A stretch of DNA of 64,000 nt, taken from the NCBI GenBank assembly GCA_028583605.1, contig CM053328.1, forward strand, positions 7,588,836 through 7,652,835, in the 5' to 3' direction. Below are positions 1 through 11,639 of this stretch, piece after piece. The position numbers and the translations under genes are program-made. Position 1 is the stretch's first letter. Each line of letters opens with the position of its first letter. The notes beneath the pieces are model-generated. The model saw nothing but the letters and a program-made list of their open reading frames with translations. It had not been told where the DNA came from and did not search any database. The DNA is from Dastarcus helophoroides. Taxonomy: Eukaryota; Arthropoda; Insecta; Coleoptera; Bothrideridae.

Positions 1-3000
1 GAAACTATAATTTTTTTTTGAAAACTTCGACTTTTTCGAGAGCTTCGTCTTTTTAAAAATTTTATTTCAACATTTCAACTTTTTGAAGAGCAGAAGAGCA
101 ACCTCTGTTGCGTTTTTGATTGAAATACAAATCTTGAAATAGAAATCTTGTCCCCTGAAACAAAAAAGGATTAAAAAATACAACAAAGGAGCAACCTCTG
201 TTGCGTTTTTTAATCCTTCTTGGTTTCAGGGGACAAGATTTGTATTTCAATTTTTGAAGATAATCAAGGAAACCAAAGAAAAAAACTTTTTTTAAATTTC
301 GGCTTTTAAAAATTGTGGTTTTTTATGAATTTTGCATAAAAACTACGACTTACAGAAAATTTTGGACATTTATTTAAAAATTTCCAGTTTTTTGAAAAAT
401 TGAAATTTCTAAAATTGCCACTTGCAAAATTTTCAAAATTTCCAATTTTGCAAAATTTTCAAAATTTCAACTTCTGTTGAAACTGAATTTTTAAAAATCT
501 TTATTTTTCGAAAATTTTGCCCTTTTCCAAGATTTTTTTTTTCGTAAATTTAGTGTTTTTTGAAAATCTAAGTTTTTAAAAATGTTTATTTCTTCAAAAT
601 TTCCGCTCTTTGAAAGTTCTTACCTTTTTTTGAAACTTTAGACATTAAAATTTTGGCTATTTTCAAAATTTTGATTTTTTGGAAAATTCCAAATTATATT
701 TTTGCCTTTTTTTGAAAATGACTTTTTCAAATCGCGCTCTTTTTAATTTCTAACTTTTTTGAAAATGTTTATTTTCTCAAAATTTCCGCTCTTTGAAAAT
801 TCTTACTTTTTTTGAAAAAGCCCACCTTGGAAAAAAGTCGACATTTTGACTTTGTTCCAATTTAATTTTTTTTTCAAAATTTCAACCTTCAAATTTCGAC
901 CATGTTTCAAAATTTTGACTTTTTGATTATTTCAGAGTTTTTTTCTTCGAAATTTCGCCTTTTTGGGAATTTTAACCGACTATTCAAACTGCTCTGAAAA
1001 TGTCACCACTTTTTAAAATGTTACAAAAATTTTGAAAATTTCAACTTTTATCAAAATTTTGATTTTTAAAAAGTGTGATTTTTTATGCAGTTTTACATAA
1101 TTTTAACGACTTTATTAGAGAAGTTCAAATTTTTCGAAAATTTAAAGTTTTAAAATGTTGATTTCTTGTCAAAATTTGTTTATTTAAACTTTCCAAAGAT
1201 TTTTTTTCAAAATTACCGCTCTTTAAAAGTACTTACTTTTTTTGAAAAAGCCCACCTTGCAAAAAACTTGACATTTTGGCTTTTTTCCAATTTAATTTTT
1301 TTGAAAATTTCAACCTTCAAATTTCGATCATTTTCAAAATTCTGACTTTTTGGAGATTTCAGTTTTTTTTTTCAAAATTTCGCCTTTTTTGAGAATTTTC
1401 ACCGAATATTCAAACTCCTCTGAAAATTTCACCACTTTTCAAAATGTTCCAAAATTTTTGAAAATTCCAATTTTTATCAAAATTTTGGTTTTTGAAAATT
1501 GTGATTTTTTATGCAGTTTTACATAATGTTAACGACTTTATTGGAGAATTTAAAATTTCAAATTTTTTGAAAATTTAAACTTTCAAAATATCCACATTTT
1601 TCAAAACTTTTAAAATGTTGACTTCTGTTAAAATTGGATTTTTTAAACTTTGGACTTTTTTTGTGAATTTCAACTCTAAAAATTTTTACTTTTTTTAAAA
1701 ATTTCGCCTTCCCAAAAACTTTTTTTTTAATTTCCACTCTTTGAAAGTTCTTATTGCAAAAAACTTGACATTTTAACTTTTTTCCAATTTAATTTTCAAA
1801 ATTTCGAGTTTTTGGAGATTTCAGTTTTTTTCCAAAATTTCGCCTTTTTTGAGAATTTTGACCGACCATTCAGACTTCTCTGAAAATTTCACCACTTTTC
1901 AAAATGTTCCAAAATTTTAGAAAATTTCAATTTTTATTAAAATTTTGGTTTTTGAAAATTGTGATTTTTTTATGGAGTTTTACATAATTTTAACGCTTTA
2001 TTAGAGAATTTCAAATTATTTGAAAATTTCAAATTTCAAATTTTTTGAAAATTTAAACTTTCAAAATGTCCATATTTTTCAAAACTTTTAAAATGTCGAC
2101 TTCTTGCTAAATTGGATTTTTTAAACTTTCGACTTTTTTTGAGAATTTCAACTGTAAAAATTTTTATTTTTTGAAAATTGCGCCTTTCCAAATTTTTTTT
2201 TTCAAAATTTCCGCTCTTTGAAAGTTGTTACTTATTTTTGAAAAAGCCCACCTTGTAAAAAACTTGACATTTTGACTTTTCTCCAACTGAATTTTTTTTG
2301 AAAATTACAACCTTAAAATTTCGACCATTTTCAAAATTTTGACTTTTTGGAGATTTCCGAATTTTTTTTTAAATTTCGCCTTTTTTGAGAATTTTGACAG
2401 AATATTTAAAAGTCTCTGAAAATTTCACCTCTTTTTAAAATGTTCCAATATTTTTGCAAATTTTAAATTTCTTCAAAATTTTGGTTTTTGAAAATTGTGA
2501 TTTTATTTATTAATTTTACATAAAAACTACAACTTTATTAAAAATTTTTGACTTAAAAATTTCAAGTTTTTTTTTTAAATTATAACGTCCTAAAATTTTC
2601 ACTTTTTTTAAATTTTCAAAATTTTGAATTCTTGTCAAAATGAAATTGAAATTTTCTTTGAAACTTTCGAATATTTTCAAAATTTCAACTTTTTCAAAAT
2701 TTTTACTTTTTTGAAAATTTCGACTTTTCTTAGTTTTTTTTAAAAATTTAGATTTTTTAAATTCTGAAATTTTTTAAAAATGTTTATTTTTTCAAAATTT
2801 CAGCTGCTTGAAAGTGCAAAACTACGACTTTATTGAAAATTTTCGGCTTTAATTAGAATTTTTCGAATTTTTGTAAATCGACTTGGATTTTTTTAACTTT
2901 AAAATTTTTCTCGAAATTTCAACCACTCCAAAATTTTTTTTTTTTGAAAATTTCGACTTTAAAATTTGGGTTTTTTCAAAATTTAGGCTTCTTTAAAAGT

Positions 3001-3340
3001 ATTAATTTCTTCCAAATGTCCGCTTTTTAAGTCCTTACTTTTTGAAAATGACCAGTTTTTTTCAAGCTGGACTTTTTTAAAATTTTGATTTTTTCCAATA
3101 AATTTTATTGAAAATGTCTACGTTAAAATTTCGACTACTTTCAAAATTTTAACTCTTTGAAGACTAAGGAGTTTTTTCATCTTTTTTTTTGAAAATTTCG
3201 ATGATTTTTTCAAATCGCGAATTTTTTTAAAATTTGATAATTGTAAAAATTTCACCACTTTTTAAAATGTTTCAAAAATTTCAACTTTGTCCAAATTTTG
3301 GTTAAATTGAAGCTCTTTTTTTAGTCAATTTACGTCTGCA
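1..3340. repeat. T-rich fuzzy low-complexity repeat in GalNAc-transferase intron 1
   Basis: More than 3 kb of AT-rich DNA made of variants of short words such as TTTTTGAAAATTTCGAC, T-rich on the + strand. A higher-order unit is visible. The words ACCACTTTT, AAAATGTTCC, TTTTGGTTTTTGAAAA, TTTACATAA and ACGACTTTATT recur in the same order from about 1004, 1431, 1891 and 2427, with a degraded copy from about 3254, so the unit is roughly 430-540 bp. No coding potential is seen. It lies inside the intron that follows the exon at 3997-4211. Confidence 0.8.
120..251 (+). mobile_element. Foldback element, copy A
   Basis: Inverted repeat of the family described at 39580-39747. The left arm (about 120-189) carries GAAATACAAATCTTG, GTCCCCTGAAAC and GGATTAAAAAA; the right arm (about 190-251) carries the reverse complements, ending GACAAGATTTGTATTTCAAT. 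A degraded 3' tail (TTTTTGAAGATAATCAAGG) follows. Extra partial arm sequence at about 98-120 suggests nesting or rearrangement. Confidence 0.7.
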
Positions 3341-3996
3341 AAGGTAATTCAGGTATTGTTTGGAGATGAAGATGCTTTTCTTTTTTGGTCATCAAAAATG
3401 TTTCTGAACGAAAAATTTCCACTTTTAATAATCTCCCGTAATTATTAAAAAACCCATTTTTGAGACCCCAATCTCCCGCAAACACGAACGTTACAGGTGG
3501 CAACACTGTAACTCAAAATTTCGACTCTTTAGGCGAAACTTCGGCTTCAATTTTAGAATTTTTGAAAACAAATTCTCCATTTTCGAGTTTTAAGTTTAAA
3601 CTCAGCATTTTAGCACAAAGTGGAAATTTCAAATAAAGCTCAAGATTTATTATAGGATCTGAAAATACAGAGGAATCTAGTGAAACAAGGATTCATAATT
3701 ATAGACAGTTTTTTAATGCCTTTGCCTTTTGTTAATCCTTTAAGCAAAACCGAAGTCATTATATTGAAAAAAACAATAACGAAAAATACACTAGAATTCA
3801 ATTTGCTAAAGAACGTCAGAGAAACTTGGTAATCTAACCAAACAATATCCTTTTAGTGTAGATTATTTCAAGTTTCTATTTCATAATAAATTGCCTGATA
3901 GAGACAAAACAACGTTAAAAGCTTTTAGAAGGTGCTCGAAAACAGATTAGATAAATACGTTTGAAAACAAGCCAAAAACAAGAACTGAAAACTTAC
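3341..3996 (-). other. Intron 1 of GalNAc-transferase gene, exon-proximal part
   Basis: Less repetitive intronic sequence between the fuzzy repeat and the splice donor of the exon at 3997-4211. On the minus strand the donor reads GTAAGT immediately after the exon. Nothing else could be identified. Confidence 0.6.
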
Positions 3997-4211
3997 AAAT
4001 TTTCGATGGCATTGCTATCCATATCTTCACTTTCTAGTTTGTCGGCCACCGGAGTCTTTTTGGAATTTTGGAATATTTCTATCGGCTTTATGCAGGCACC
4101 CCCTAAGCACTCCGAATAAAACGATAACACGAAAACCATAAATATCAGCCAAACGAGCGACGTTAATAATATAACTTTGCAGGTGTGAAACCTCACTTTC
4201 CCATATAACAT
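3997..4211 (-). CDS. Polypeptide N-acetylgalactosaminyltransferase, first coding exon (partial gene)
   Basis: This exon encodes the N-terminus of a type II Golgi membrane enzyme that transfers GalNAc from UDP-GalNAc to Ser/Thr, starting mucin-type O-glycosylation. What is seen: a start codon at 4211, a short cytosolic tail (MLYGKVRFHTCKV), one hydrophobic segment at about residues 14-31 (ILLTSLVWLIFMVFVLSF) and then YSEC. This resembles the N-terminus of vertebrate GALNT1/GALNT13 (basic-FxxCKVvLaTSLiWvl...FSEC), the basis for the family call. The exon ends at a consensus donor (GTAAGT on the minus strand, 3996-3991), so the last residues of the open frame are intron. The stem and catalytic domains are not in the window; the gene continues to the left. 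Which GALNT paralogue this is cannot be decided from 71 residues. Confidence 0.7.
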
Positions 4212-5744
4212 TTTAACGAAAATTAGCGTAAATTAGCAAACGAATATATACAAATTAGATTTAAATATCACAGACACGAACTTTTGCTACAGTTCACTTA
4301 AAAAAATTAAGATAAACAAAATGTCAAAACTAAATTAAACTAAAGATAAGCACCTAAGGAGAGTTTAGTAAATTCTAACCGCACTGCCACATAATAACTT
4401 TAATTTTATCTGAAGCGCGATTTTGTGTAGGTTCTAATTAGGTTTTGTTCGTCAAATACCATTTTCACACCTGGTATACACGTCGCACATTCCGCGAGTT
4501 GCCGTAGACATCAGACATCTGTCAAAAGCTTTATTTTGACGTAAACAGGGCATGCGCACTAGACCGATTTGTAATCTTGACCTTGAAGACGCAATGGGAA
4601 AACTAAAATCTCTTGATTGCCAACAAAGATATTAAATTACAACAATGAGCATAAATAGAACTTTGATGGAAATATATGATAAAAATGTAAATTTTATATG
4701 TCACTGCTATGTTATTTTCAAAGCCATGAGAATTTCATTGCAGTTTAAAAAGAAGGTGGTACGTTTGAACTACTGAGTAATGTTATCACCGAACCATAGA
4801 TTAACAATTCTTTTAATTAGTGTTGTCGCCATTTTCGCTCCATTACTTCATAGGCGTAGATAACAATAATCAAATTAAATTCTTAATTTTGTATAAATAT
4901 TTCAAAAAATTATAACGTTATATTAGACTATGGTAAAGATATGTTCTATTTATTACATTTTGGCTTCTAGTACAACAGCGGTAACCGCGGGAAAACTTTA
5001 AATAACACCCCCGCCCCCCTAAAATCCAGTCAAAATTACATTTTTGGACCCATTTACAAAATTTTACATTTTTTCAGAGATTTCTAACTTGTTTTTAATT
5101 TTTTACTTTAGTGTCAAAGTTTAAATGTAATATACTTTTGACTTCTTACCTTAGATTTCCTTCAAGCTTTGATGTTTTCTTGTAATTTTGAGTATTTTCG
5201 TTAAATTTCTAATTTAATCTCGAATTTTCGCTTTTAATGACATCTCTACTTTTTCGCGAAAATTTTTCTGCAACCACTTCATATTAAACATTTTTCGAAA
5301 GTTAAAAAGTTGTACTAAGATCGAAAATTCGACTTAGAGTAAGAAAAATGTTTAAAATTTTCAAGAATTTTTTACTGGAAACATCGAGTTTTTTCACAAT
5401 ATATGAAGTTTAAAATTAGAATTTAGAAGTCTATTCAGAAACTTCAAATTTCTACTTTAATCTCGAAAATGCAGCTTTTCAATTAAATTATTTTTGAAAT
5501 ATTTCAATTAATATTGCAACATGTCAACTGTCACTTGTCAACTTCTCATTCATGTTATTATTTAAATATGATTTTTTAAAATCCATATTTTTTGCCATCG
5601 GGGGCTAAAAATATTAACAAAATAATTTTTTTTTATTTCAATTGACAAAAATAGTATTCCTCAGAACGAACCAAATTTAAATTTCCGTATTTTTGGCCAA
5701 ATATCGCAGTTGCATGAACTGGCAACAATGGGACGATGTCCTAT
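4212..5744. other. Intergenic region, upstream of GalNAc-transferase
   Basis: Divergent intergenic DNA between the GalNAc-transferase start (4211, minus) and DLAT (7054, plus). It should hold the 5' UTR and promoter of the former, but no core element could be placed. A degenerate AT-rich stretch lies at about 5040-5650. No gene is seen. Confidence 0.5.
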
Positions 5745-6660
5745 AGTCCATTTCAGATAAATTTGCATCAGAGTAGGCACTAAACTGTTAATCTTGTAGT
5801 GGCAACAACTTGAACTAGTAATATTTATGCCAGCTCTTCACTCTCGTCGAAACGACACGGGGGAACTCGAGCACGAGAATGTGGAAGCTACGTTCGTTTT
5901 GACTCGCTTTGTCTCCGTCGCCTCGGAAGTGCTCCATGTCGAGTAGGTTTTTAGGGCCGAGTTAGGAGCGAGAGGGTAGATATAGCCCTCGCAGTTAAAT
6001 TTGTCCTGTTAAATGTCTCACCGAAACGTTCGGCGAGAGTAAAGAGCCGGCGCTAGAGACACAGTCATGTGGCAATGCTGGGACATTTCGCAGTAGTGTT
6101 CTATGTTCTTAAAATCCTAACCTAAATATCATTAAATATTTTGATTTGTTGTCAATTGTTTCAAGAGTAATACTTTTTCTACTGTTTATTAAATTGTTAA
6201 TAATGGTAATGAAAATTGATACCGAAATAGGAGCGGAAATAATTCAGTTCTCCCACTCATACTCTTACTCTGACGCCGCTAGATGGATCCAAGCACTAGG
6301 CATTTACTAATACGTTTCCACATATATGTCATACTTCTATATGGCCAGTTCTGCATTGTAGGTGGGAAAGACTTCTCTTTCTCGCCAGGCTTCGCATGGG
6401 GTGATGAGTTCCAATGCGCATATGTTAGAAGTCAGCAGTGCACGGCTAAATATTAACACCGGTTTAACCCACGCGTAGCAATCATTATTTTTAATAATTT
6501 ATGTCGAGTACGGTATAAAAATAATACGGAAAAATCCCAGTCCAATTATTTTTGCCAAACAACCCCTAAACTATAGGCAACACATTAATCATCAACATAT
6601 TTACACGTGAAGCTAGCTTTAGTTCTGGTGACATAGAACTGATTTTTACTGATTTATGAA
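5745..6660 (+). repeat. Interspersed repeat family R, copy 1 (contains nested insertions)
   Basis: Sequence shared with 11640-12400 and 13335-13680 (both inverted relative to this copy) and, in part, 12890-13100. Shared segments include CAACTTGAACTAGTAATATT just left of the GC-rich insertion, AAAATCCTAACCTAA, CATTAAATATTTTGATTTGT to its right, and GGCAACACATTAATCATCAA near 6570-6590. Two insertions interrupt this copy: the GC-rich element at 5829-6051 and a block at about 6215-6480 that has no counterpart in the 11.7-kb copy. Confidence 0.6.
5829..6051 (+). mobile_element. GC-rich inverted-repeat element, copy 1
   Basis: A 223-bp island whose base composition stands out from its surroundings. 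Left end GCCAGCTCTTCACTCTCG, right end CGAGAGTAAAGAGCCGGC, which are imperfect inverted repeats. Internal sequence (GACTCGCTTTGTCTCCG, GAGGGCTATA reversed) matches the copy at 11959-12210 in opposite orientation. It has no open frame of note, consistent with a non-autonomous MITE. The superfamily is undecided; a 3-bp TWA-like duplication (PIF/Harbinger type) is possible. Confidence 0.6.
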
Positions 6661-7053
6661 TTTTTTAAATATGTTTAAATGTTGAATGGATCGTCCATAT
6701 TTTCAAAATTTCTAGTATCAATTTCGTCTTATAGTATTCATATCAGCAAAATGTAAATCATGGCAGAAACTATCAAGTTTTAAAGAATTTGAATATTCAG
6801 TAATGAGAAACCCCTTTTCTGATACTGCCATAAATTAAAATATAATTCGACAGCGTTCATTGTTGTCATTTAACTGTCAAATCGTTTAAGAAGTGTCATT
6901 CAGGTTGAAAACGTGTGATCGTATCACGTCACAATCACTAGTTTCAAACGTGAAAAGTCTTTTAAATGACCTAGACCTCAGTCGCCTCAAGTAAGTCGCC
7001 CTCTACTTCGAACTAATTATAATTTTAATTAAGATTCCCTTTCAATTGAAGAA
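6661..7053 (+). other. Immediate upstream region of DLAT
   Basis: 393 bp before the DLAT start codon, expected to contain promoter and 5' UTR. No TATA box or initiator could be assigned. A region around 6915-6940 (GTGTGATCGTATCACG) is a short imperfect palindrome of unknown meaning. Confidence 0.35.
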
Positions 7054-10000
7054 ATGTTTAGAACATTGGTTGTAAAAAGTGATCTTGTCAAAAGTTCGGC
7101 GAGAAAATCCATAAGGGCTAATATTACCAGAAACTTTACGATTCAATGTGCCAGAAAATTACAAAAATGGTAAGTATACATCATGTTATCTTACAGCATT
7201 ACTGGTGCCTTCCGATGCTTTAGAATAACTCTCTTAATCGTGAACAATTTTTAATTCATGAATTGTTTGCATCGGTGTTATTACCTAATCAATTTTGAGG
7301 TTATATATCTTTCAAAATATTTATATTGTAGCAGTCGTCAACCCCTAATGCACAATTTCACGAGGAAAACGCCCAGCTTTTACCAAGTGCGTCATTATGC
7401 CGATCTACCAAACCATACGAAAGTAAACCTCCCGGCTTTATCCCCAACAATGGAGCAAGGGACTATAGTTAGCTGGACGAAGAAAGAGGGCGACAAACTT
7501 AACGAAGGTGATTTACTAGCCGAAATTGAAACAGATAAGGCAACGATGGGTTTTGAAACGCCCGAAGAAGGTTATCCTCGCCAAGATTCTCATCCCCGAA
7601 GGCACCAAAGATGTCCCTATTGGCAAACTAGTGTGCATTATAGTAGAAAATGAGGTAATGTAATTTGCTTATGCCTAAATTTGTAAAATTTAATAAACAA
7701 AACTTGGAATCTATAAAAGCTGAGCTGTTGAATGTTATATAGCTTTGTTTTTACATCAGGCTGATGTGGCTGCATTTAAAGACTATAAAGGGGATGATGT
7801 GGGGGTACCGGCGCCAAAGCCAGCAGCGCCAACACCTAGTGCACCCACTCCAAGTACAGTTCCTGTGGCGGTCCCAGCGGGTCAGCCACCAAGCCCTGTT
7901 GTGGCTGATGCAACAGGTCGGGTGTACGCCAGCCCAATGGCCAAACGCTTGGCTGAACAACGCAATATCCGACTACAGGGTAAAGGTAGGCCCCATTTTA
8001 GTTTTTACATGAAATATTTCATATAAGTCAGGCTTTTTATAAGCATTTATTCTTAATTGTTGGTCTCAACCAGGGGTTCCCAAAGTTTTTCTTAGGCGGC
8101 CAATTTAATATTACCGAAATGTTTGGCAGGCCAAAAAAAAACGGAATAAAATCAAAATAATAACCACGATTTTTTTTTGTTTTAAATATATTTAACTATT
8201 TCTCTTTTTTTATTAGTATACTAAATTTAATATAAATATAAATCTTTAATTATATATTTATTAAAACAAAAAAATAACTAAAATCCATCTTATTATATAA
8301 TAATATAAATCTTTAACTGTAACAATTATTATAAAATCACACAATTTAATAACACAAAAATAAAATCACTCTTATTGTAAATACAGAACTATAGCTATAG
8401 CAACAAGTATTACAAACTAATAATCTATTATTTATTAGCAAAAACAAATGTAAAATAAGTTTTTTTATATAAACTAAACAATATTTTATTAATACAAACG
8501 CTTATGGTTAAAGTTCTGTAAGAATTTTTTAAAAATATTAAAATATTTTATTGTATTTTATTTGTAATATTTATTATTTATTTTACTATTTACTTATTTA
8601 TTTTGTAATAATAAGAAGGAAGAGAGAGAAAAGGGTTAATTTCGATCTCTTTAGAAGTCAGAGTTAATTTAGATTTTTTGAAAATTTCAATTTTTAACTT
8701 TTTAAATGGTAGTTTTCACTTTTATTCTCTAAAGATGTGCTTGAAAAATCGAAATTTCAATTTTTTTTATTGAGAAATTTTGCCTTTATTTTTCAAATTT
8801 CCAATTAAATTTCTACTTTTTTCAAATGTTCAAATGGGTACAGTACATTTTTCGTACAAGTTCTTACTTTTTCTGCAATTTCTACTTTTTTCTCCTAATT
8901 TCTAATTATCAAATCTACTTATTAATTGAGATTTTTTAAACCTTGTCATTTTTCCCAAAATTAAAAAAAAAATTGCATTTACAATCGAAATTTTGTGGAA
9001 AATCTAGAAATGTGAAAAATAACGAAATTTCGGAAAAACTTCAAAATCTGTTTGAAAGAATTTGGCATTTTGACACCAGATCAAAGAAAGAGAGAGAGTG
9101 GGAGTGCGAGGGAAAGAGGGGGAGACAGAGAGAGAGAAAATATTCAAGAAATAAAAACTGCGGTCTTAAATTAAAATCGAAAAAAAGCTGTTTGCTAGAG
9201 TATAAGTGATTTTGTTACTGCAATTTTTTTTTCTAATATGGCCGTCAACATAACCTTTCAGGAACTGGTCTATTCGGCTCGATCACATCTAGCGATTTGG
9301 ATCGCGTAGCTGCAGCTTCTGCTCATGGCATTCAGGCGCCCGCCGTCCGGCCTCCTACTCCCGCCGCCTTGCCTGGAGCCGCTTCTTTACCTGCACCCCC
9401 ACCACCAGCTCCAGGTGTCGCGTATACGGACATCCCATTGACCAATATGAGGGCGACCATCGCAAAGAGACTTCTACAGTCCAAACAGACTATACCTCAT
9501 TATTATGTTTCGATTGACTGTAATGTGGACAATCTTTTGAAATTGAGAGAAGAAGTCAACAAGAAGGCTGACAAGCTAGGAGTTAGGGTCAGCGTTAATG
9601 ATTTCGTCATTAAGGCCGCCGCGACTGCTTTGATCAAAGTGCCCGAATTGAACACCTACTGGATGGATAGTTTTATTAGACAGGTGACTTTTTATTTAAT
9701 TTAGTACAATACTCCTTACTTAAATAATTGACATTTCCAACCCTTACTTTGTGGAATTCTTCAATATTCATAATTATTAAACTTTACATATTAACGATTG
9801 AAACAACAACACATATTAAAAATTCCACAATCCTTACTTAATACCAATACATGAAACAAATTTTCAATTTAAAACACTGAATCATTACATTGCAGTTTCA
9901 CAGTCCGGACATATGCGTGGCTGTGGCTACCCCCAACGGACTAATAACCCCAAAAATCCTAGAAGCGCACAAAAAGGGCGTAGTAGAAATCAGTAAATTA

Positions 10001-10383
10001 GTCAAAGAACTGGCTGAGAAGGCGCGCAACAACAAACTCCAACCCCACGAGTTCCAAGGTGGTTCCTTCACGATATCTAGTTTAGGCATGTTCGGTGTCG
10101 ACCATTTTTGTGCCATCATCTCGCCACCCCAATCGAGCATTTTGGCCGTTTCCAGTGCTCGGAAAACTTTAGCTATAGATGAAACATCCGAGAAAGGGTA
10201 AGTTGATATTTTCAAGGAGGGACAAATTTGGTTTAATTGAAATGTCTTTTTAGCTTCAAGCAAATCCAGTTAATGAACGTGACTCTAAGTTGCGATCACC
10301 GTGTTGTAGACGGCGCAGTCGCTGCCAGATGGATGAGCGAGTTCCGCCATTACATCGAGGATCCAATCAGTATGATATTGTAG
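7054..10383 (+). CDS. DLAT: Dihydrolipoyllysine-residue acetyltransferase, E2 of pyruvate dehydrogenase
   Basis: Core subunit of the mitochondrial pyruvate dehydrogenase complex; it moves the acetyl group from lipoamide to CoA. Six exons, all GT-AG: 7054-7169, 7332-7654, 7760-7985, 9262-9683, 9896-10197, 10254-10383. Exon 1 gives a basic, acid-poor mitochondrial presequence (MFRTLVVKS...). One lipoyl domain (about residues 69-146) has the lipoylated Lys near 108 in [10 protein letters not shown]; a Pro/Ala linker follows. The E3-binding domain (about 200-238) starts [11 protein letters not shown]; the catalytic domain ends with DHRVVDG (His ~478, Asp ~482). About 505 residues after correction; insect proteins have one lipoyl domain and are near this size, mammals have two. 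Exon 2 carries one extra C at 7576/7577 that breaks the frame after EEGY; without it [17 protein letters not shown] follows and all phases fit. An ATG at 7258 lies in intron 1 and is not the start. Confidence 0.95.
7655..7759 (+). other. DLAT intron 2
   Basis: A 105-nt intron with donor GTAATG and acceptor TTACATCAG. It confirms that exon 2 must end in phase 0 at VENE, which requires the one-base correction at 7576/7577. Confidence 0.8.
7986..9261 (+). other. DLAT intron 3, AT-rich, with a transposon-like end
   Basis: A 1276-nt intron. From about 8070 it contains CAGGGGTTCCCAAAG followed by TTTTTCTTAGGCGGCC, resembling the terminal repeat of hAT (Charlie-like) DNA transposons; the matching opposite end was not found. 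The rest is extremely AT-rich, and a GA-rich simple-sequence stretch lies at about 9086-9140. No exon is seen. Confidence 0.5.
9764..9834 (+). repeat. Fragment related to the palindromic element at 25260-25373
   Basis: In DLAT intron 4. It shares CAATATTCATAA, TATTAAACT and ATATTAAAAATTCCACA, in the same order, with the left arm and loop of the palindrome at 25260-25373. The inverted partner arm is absent or degraded. Confidence 0.45.
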
Positions 10384-10684
10384 ATTAATTGGAATTGGTG
10401 ATTGAGTGTTCCATTCAATGATAATTTATTTTATTTTTACTGTACTGTACTATTAAAGACATCGTTTTCAATTCGGTTGATATTGTGCCCTTATTACATT
10501 TTTATACCAAATTTTTAGAGTATTAGAATGAATTCGGCATTAGATGTATATATTATGTATGTATTTACAAGTTAATTTTACAATCAGATTTACTTTTTAG
10601 GCTTTTTCACAACATGTAATATATTTGTTTATACTATGATGTACAAATCGTTGATTATTCCACAGATTGTAAAAATGTATTTAA

Positions 10685-10690
10685 AATAAA
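10685..10690 (+). promoter_or_regulatory. Candidate poly(A) signal of DLAT
   Basis: AATAAA about 300 bp after the DLAT stop codon. The placement is plausible but not proven. Confidence 0.4.
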
Positions 10691-11639
10691 ACTGAAATTA
10701 AAAATTGAATGTTTGCTTAAATTTAAAAAATCTTTAATTTAGAATTTAATTATGATATCTAATTGCATAAAACAAAATAAATCACAATTGAAAAATACAG
10801 GCAAAGAAGGTGATAAGTCAATTTTTTCCAAAAATGAATTACCTGTATCATCTGCTAGCAAACCATGTAAAGGTTCATTAGGTCTAGAATCACTTTATAA
10901 AAATACAGCAAGTTTGGAGTTATAATATATTTTCATTTCTCTTTAATAAAGAAATGATTGAGAGAATGTACATCTTAAAACCCGTTTTTCTCAAACCTAT
11001 TTTAACTTATGCCTTCTTTGCCTCTACTCTTCAGTTGTTAATTGAAGTTAACTTAAAATAACACAAATTGGTGTGATCTTTTTTTTCCAAATTCCCAATT
11101 GAATATATTATCAAGCATTCTGCGCTCGATTGCTATTTATTAACAACGAAAATTCCCCATAACGGTTTTTTTAAGTTGACTACAGTCTATGTAACACAGT
11201 TACTTTATCGCTAACATGCCAAGCTCCTGTGAATGGCCCAAAAATAGCAACATTAACCAGTTTATGAAACCAAATGAATTAGAGCACTGAACAAATGCTG
11301 GCTTTAATTAGAAGATCCAGAAGCTATCAATTGTGTGCGATAATGGTTTTTTGCTGCTTGAAAACGCCAATTCTGTTGGTGAATTAAGTTATCCAATTAT
11401 TTGCTAATTACTAGTTCCAAATTCTCTCAATTGTGACCCTAGTCCTTTTGTACAATTCTAAATAAATGAAATGTCCCAATAAGTTATAAAATTTATAATT
11501 AGCGTAACAGCTTATTATACTGTTTATAATTTAAGAATCCTCTCTGGAGGTAAAATGGCGAACTTAAGTTGCAAGAAATACTATAAGGATGCTTATCTAC
11601 TTAATCAATAATCTGTGGACTTAATATAGAAACGAAAAT
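10691..11639. other. Intergenic DNA, no feature recognised
   Basis: AT-rich single-copy-looking sequence between the DLAT 3' end and the repeat cluster that begins near 11640. No open frame, RNA gene or repeat could be supported. Confidence 0.5.

Noticed and set aside
7258..7653. Start codon at 7258 as the DLAT start
   Set aside because: It lies in intron 1, upstream of a good acceptor at 7331; the presequence exon at 7054-7169 joins in the correct phase.
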